From positions 747,805 to 811,804 of the forward strand of contig NZ_RRCM01000001.1 of assembly GCF_003862485.1 (NCBI RefSeq): a DNA stretch of 64,000 nucleotides, written 5' to 3'. Every line of letters begins with the position of its first letter. The stretch's first letter is position 1. The stretch is from Lachnoanaerobaculum orale (GTDB lineage Bacteria > Bacillota > Clostridia > Lachnospirales > Lachnospiraceae). Both the position numbers and the translations under genes were made by a program. This document shows, piece by piece, positions 61,187 through 64,000 of this stretch. Below the pieces are notes generated by a model, which worked only from the letters and a program-made list of their open reading frames with translations, searched no databases and was not told where the DNA came from.

Positions 61187-61861
61187 TCAGTACAATTCCA
61201 TAAAATATATGACACCGGGAGCCTGACTGATAAGATTTAAGATAATTGAGTGGCTGTTTTTGGTTTTACCCTTTATAGTCATGGTGACCGATTGGCATAT
61301 GTTCATAAGCGAAGGATTTTTGGCAAGGTCAATCTCCACTATATCAAGATCGTTTTTTCTGATATATGTGAAAAGGTCGCTAAGCGGCATAGAGTTGTCA
61401 TATTCTATATACAGCTCTACCGCACGAGAGTTTTTTCTTACAAATACTTCAAGCTTTTGGAGCGATACCATTGCAATGAATATGGCTGCTCCGCCCGCAA
61501 TTGCACCCTCATAGTAGCCTATTCCTATAGTGAGACCGCAGCAGGCGGCAGTCCATATACCTGCTGCCGTAGTGATACCTTTTACCTGATTGCGTCCTGT
61601 AAGTATTATAGTACCTGCACCTAAGAAGCCTACGCCGCTTACAACCTGAGCTCCAAGCCGTACAGGGTCACCGCTTTTAAATACCTGAAATACATACTGA
61701 TTGGTAATCATTACAAGTGTGGACCCCAGGCATACAAGCATATATGTTCTAAAACCGGCAGGTCTGTTTTTCCTGCCGCGGTCAAAGCCCAGTATTCCGC
61801 CTATACATAAAGACAGAACTATGCGGATTATCAGTGAGTACAGATTCAATTCTCTTGGCAT
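61187..61861 (-). CDS. MgtC/SapB-family membrane protein
   Basis: 224 aa. LCIGGILGFDRGRKNRPAGF is the hallmark N-terminal motif. Membrane helices cover about residues 10-25, 37-55, 66-85 and 95-130, with LGAQVVSGVGFLGAGTI and KGITTAAGIWTAACCGLTIG. The C-terminal cytoplasmic domain (about 145-224) resembles an ACT-like fold. The family is associated with magnesium homeostasis and acid or intracellular survival, but not as a proven transporter. It is a single gene, AAGGAG ribosome site upstream, no magnesium-sensing leader recognised. Confidence 0.88.
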   Translation of the reverse strand: MPRELNLYSLIIRIVLSLCIGGILGFDRGRKNRPAGFRTYMLVCLGSTLVMITNQYVFQVFKSGDPVRLGAQVVSGVGFLGAGTIILTGRNQVKGITTAAGIWTAACCGLTIGIGYYEGAIAGGAAIFIAMVSLQKLEVFVRKNSRAVELYIEYDNSMPLSDLFTYIRKNDLDIVEIDLAKNPSLMNICQSVTMTIKGKTKNSHSIILNLISQAPGVIYFMELY

Positions 61862-62004
61862 ATATTCTCCTTAAAACTTAATGTGAATATTATATATGTA
61901 ATATGGATTAAGGTAAATATTAAGATTGGTAAGATATTTATTTAACCTTTAACAGCTGCTTGTCAATATATTTATAAATTGATATAATCCTGTCTTTGAC
62001 AGCT

Positions 62005-62049
62005 AAAAGGCCTGAAGCCCGTATATATCAAGGGTTTCAGACCTTTTTT
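62005..62049. terminator. Terminator between the MgtC gene and the last IS
   Basis: AAAGG-CTGAAGCCC pairs with GGGTTTCAG-CCTTT (one G-U and one internal mismatch) around a 12-base loop, followed by a run of T. It faces the leftward transposase. Confidence 0.8.
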
Positions 62050-62061
62050 AATTCGTAAAAG

Positions 62062-63901
62062 TGTAGCTAGAACTACCTACTTTTTTTGCTGTCTCGAAAG
62101 ACTTTTTTCATACTCAAATCGGTTAAAATTTCATAATCGGTACGAAATCCGAATGCTTCATGAAGTGCATCTGTTATGGCCGTTCTTGTGTAAGCGGGCA
62201 GATATCCTAGCTTTTCTCCCGGACGATACATCATCATAGAGCGTAGTACGTTAATGATTTCATCGCATGTATATTGTTCTCCAAGTTTTTTCTCAAGTAT
62301 CCTAAAGACTACTAATGAGGCAAAACAAGTTATGAAATGTGCCTTTATACGGTCCTCTCTTTGAAGATAAATAGGGCGTGCACTGAACTCGGTTTTCATG
62401 ATTCTGAAGCATTCTTCGATTTCCCATCTCTTCTTGTTTATACGAACTATTTCTTCGGCACTTGTTGTCTCCAGATTAGTACAAACGGCGTAGAGACCGT
62501 CATATTTTTCTTCTTCAGCTATGAGGTTCGAATCTATATAAGGGATTTCTCTGTCACATACTTCTCCTGAAGATGTCATTGTTTCGGTAGCAATAAAACG
62601 GCGTGGATCATTTTGATTTTTTTGATTTCTTTTATATTCCCCTTTCTCAATAAGCTTATTGGCACGGTCAATCTGGCTTTGCCTGATTTTCTGATGATAT
62701 TTTTTGTACTTTAAGGAGAATGATACGATAAGATGTTGCTCTAACGCTTTATCACCTTCTTTGACCTTTTTATCGGATAAGTCTTCTTTAATCCATCGTT
62801 CTTTATAAAAGACTTTATTATAGTCTGTCTGTTCATCAAGGTTATTTAGATTAAATAATCCTGTTTCACCTTGTAGTGACCAGCCTTCAGGGTCTAGGGC
62901 AAACTCCTTTAAGTATTTCGGTAGTTGTTTTATAGATTGTGTTGTTATAAAACTTCTTATTCTTTCGCCAAATAAAGTTTTGTCGTTAAACTTTCTATTG
63001 GCATTTGAAGAAAGACCTGCATCTGTACAGATAATAATACTATCAATACCATAATCATCGATTACCTTTTGTTCCAGAGGCTTTAGTGTCGGTTGCTCAT
63101 TCTTATTTCCCGGGAAAATATCAAAAGCAAGAGGAATACCGTCATGATCCATAAACATTCCCATTCCTACGATAGGTAGTGGTTGATGTTGTTTTGATTT
63201 TCCATATTTTCTAAGTTCATCTTCCTGCTCGATTTCAAAGTAATAGTTTGTGCAATCATAGTAAAGAATGTCGTTCCTTCGTGGAAGTATTATTTGGCTA
63301 TTTTTATAAAGTTCAGATTGAATGAAGTCGCTTTCTTTAGCTAAAACAGAAAGCGAACGATATATATCATGTAAATTAAAGGTAGGCTGCTCAATAAACA
63401 TTTTTGAAGAACGGTTTGAGGCCAACTTAGAAGATGGATAAAGTATACGAGTAAAAATTAGTCGAGATAAAATATCGTTCAAGTCATATTCAAAGCTATA
63501 TTTCTTTGAAATTTTAGAACAGATTTTATCCAGATTCAGTGAATAGTAAATACTCTGAAGAAATAGATATCCACAGTTAAACAAATGTTTTTCATCAGGT
63601 TTTAGGAGTTTTGAAGGAGAACATTTTATTAAAATCTCTTTTTGTTCCTCATATTCCTTACGATTAAGTTCGTCTACATATTCCTGAGCCCAAATATAAG
63701 GGTCTTTTCCATTAGCTCTAGTTTTAACCATATCAAGATTTCCAAGTTTTTCAATAGTAACTGTAGTAACAGAACCATTGGATTTACGTATAGATTTCTG
63801 AACATAGAATGTAGCAGAGTTTTTTGATTTACTTACAGTAAGCTTCATAGTATTCCACCTCCATGTTCATATTATACCATAAATAGCTACAAATAGCTAC
63901 A
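62062..63901. mobile_element. Second IS1634-type insertion sequence
   Basis: The ends are suggested by TGTAGCTA (62062-62069) and its complement TAGCTACA (63894-63901), with a further TAGCTAC just inside the right end. They enclose one complete transposase gene. I see no target duplication around it inside the window; a long one could run past the right edge. Confidence 0.6.
62073..63848 (-). CDS. IS1634-family transposase
   Basis: 591 aa. YYDCTNYYFEIEQEDELRKY carries the first catalytic Asp, IIICTDAGLSSNANR the second, and the late RWEIEECFRIMKTEFSARPI the Glu. LPIVGMGMFMDHDGIPLAFD is a family block. The N-terminal SKNSATFYVQKS differs from the other IS1634-type transposase, so the two elements are different lineages. 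The frame is full length with no stops. The ATG is preceded by GGAGGTGG. Confidence 0.9.
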   Translation of the reverse strand: MKLTVSKSKNSATFYVQKSIRKSNGSVTTVTIEKLGNLDMVKTRANGKDPYIWAQEYVDELNRKEYEEQKEILIKCSPSKLLKPDEKHLFNCGYLFLQSIYYSLNLDKICSKISKKYSFEYDLNDILSRLIFTRILYPSSKLASNRSSKMFIEQPTFNLHDIYRSLSVLAKESDFIQSELYKNSQIILPRRNDILYYDCTNYYFEIEQEDELRKYGKSKQHQPLPIVGMGMFMDHDGIPLAFDIFPGNKNEQPTLKPLEQKVIDDYGIDSIIICTDAGLSSNANRKFNDKTLFGERIRSFITTQSIKQLPKYLKEFALDPEGWSLQGETGLFNLNNLDEQTDYNKVFYKERWIKEDLSDKKVKEGDKALEQHLIVSFSLKYKKYHQKIRQSQIDRANKLIEKGEYKRNQKNQNDPRRFIATETMTSSGEVCDREIPYIDSNLIAEEEKYDGLYAVCTNLETTSAEEIVRINKKRWEIEECFRIMKTEFSARPIYLQREDRIKAHFITCFASLVVFRILEKKLGEQYTCDEIINVLRSMMMYRPGEKLGYLPAYTRTAITDALHEAFGFRTDYEILTDLSMKKVFRDSKKSR

Positions 63902-63930
63902 TAAAATAGATAATAAATTGACAAAAAAAT

Positions 63931-63949
63931 AAGACTGAAATCCAGTCTT
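63931..63949. terminator. Small hairpin at the right edge
   Basis: AAGACTG pairs with CAGTCTT around GAAAT, with A-run left and T right. It may end a transcript entering from beyond the window or shield the IS. Confidence 0.5.
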
Positions 63950-64000
63950 TATAAGGGTTTGAGGTTTATAAAGGGAATCGGTAGCTGTCAAACTCCCGTA

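Noticed and set aside
62050..64000. Long target duplication around the second IS1634-type element
   Set aside because: The sequences left of 62062 and right of 63901 do not match within the window; one running past the edge cannot be excluded.
1..64000. CRISPR array or prophage
   Set aside because: No series of regularly spaced repeats and no phage structural, integrase or lysis genes are visible.

Overview
The window is a low-GC (roughly mid-30s percent by eye) Firmicutes chromosome segment, most like a Lachnospiraceae anaerobe such as Lachnoanaerobaculum. This rests on the rimP-nusA-ylxR-ylxQ-infB-rbfA-nrnA-truB-ribF operon, AddAB instead of RecBCD, gram-positive LexA boxes, SigI/RsgI, strong AGGAGG-type ribosome sites, TTGACA/TATAAT-type promoters and single-hairpin terminators. 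The genus is an inference from gene content; no 16S gene is present.

Layout: 0.2-3.5 kb is a cell-envelope cluster (two zinc-ribbon membrane proteins, a cell-wall amidase, an SH3 lipoprotein). 3.6-4.3 kb is a vapBC toxin-antitoxin pair. 4.3-13.0 kb is the transcription/translation operon rimP to ribF plus a DUF1292 gene. 13.0-16.1 kb holds a papain-like-fold candidate and an NAD module (pncB, nudC). 16.1-19.7 kb has small membrane proteins, a small exported protein and the sigI-rsgI stress pair. 19.9-24.8 kb is an accessory stretch: a 50-aa ORF between twin terminators, rtcB, an XRE regulator, an AAA ATPase overlapping a TOPRIM-like gene, and an ATP-grasp gene. 24.8-26.4 kb carries rplS, lexA and tmRNA. 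26.5-31.5 kb is a methionine/folate operon: a separate MetH-reactivation protein, a MetH lacking that domain, and a homocysteine methyltransferase-MTHFR fusion, behind a leader with riboswitch-like pairing. 31.5-40.7 kb holds an IscS-like desulfurase, a tandem family of four related domains in three genes, mnmA, a DUF6688 membrane protein, a YobI-type NTPase, a decayed second copy of the mnmA 3' end, and tRNA-Ser(CGA). 40.9-45.3 kb has another zinc-ribbon protein, a small insertion flanked by a duplicated 3' end of a flavin-reductase-type gene, and an orphan solute-binding lipoprotein. 45.5-55.9 kb is core metabolism and repair: serS, a glyoxalase-fold gene, icd, addB, addA, maf. 55.9-64 kb is mobile: an IS1182-type element invaded by an IS1634-type element with a perfect 180-bp direct repeat, then a wall-binding lipoprotein, MgtC, and a second IS1634-type element.

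The best leads are (1) the ATPase/TOPRIM-like/ATP-grasp neighbourhood beside RtcB, a possible defence or nucleic-acid-repair module; (2) two independent cargo insertions, behind mnmA and behind the PNPOx-fold gene, each leaving an intact gene, then cargo, then a diverged direct copy of that gene's 3' end; (3) the long direct repeat made by the IS1634-type insertion, which rebuilt the transposase frame it interrupted; (4) a candidate pseudoknotted leader in front of the methionine operon; (5) the four-copy unknown domain family. All calls come from reading the sequence; no database search was run.
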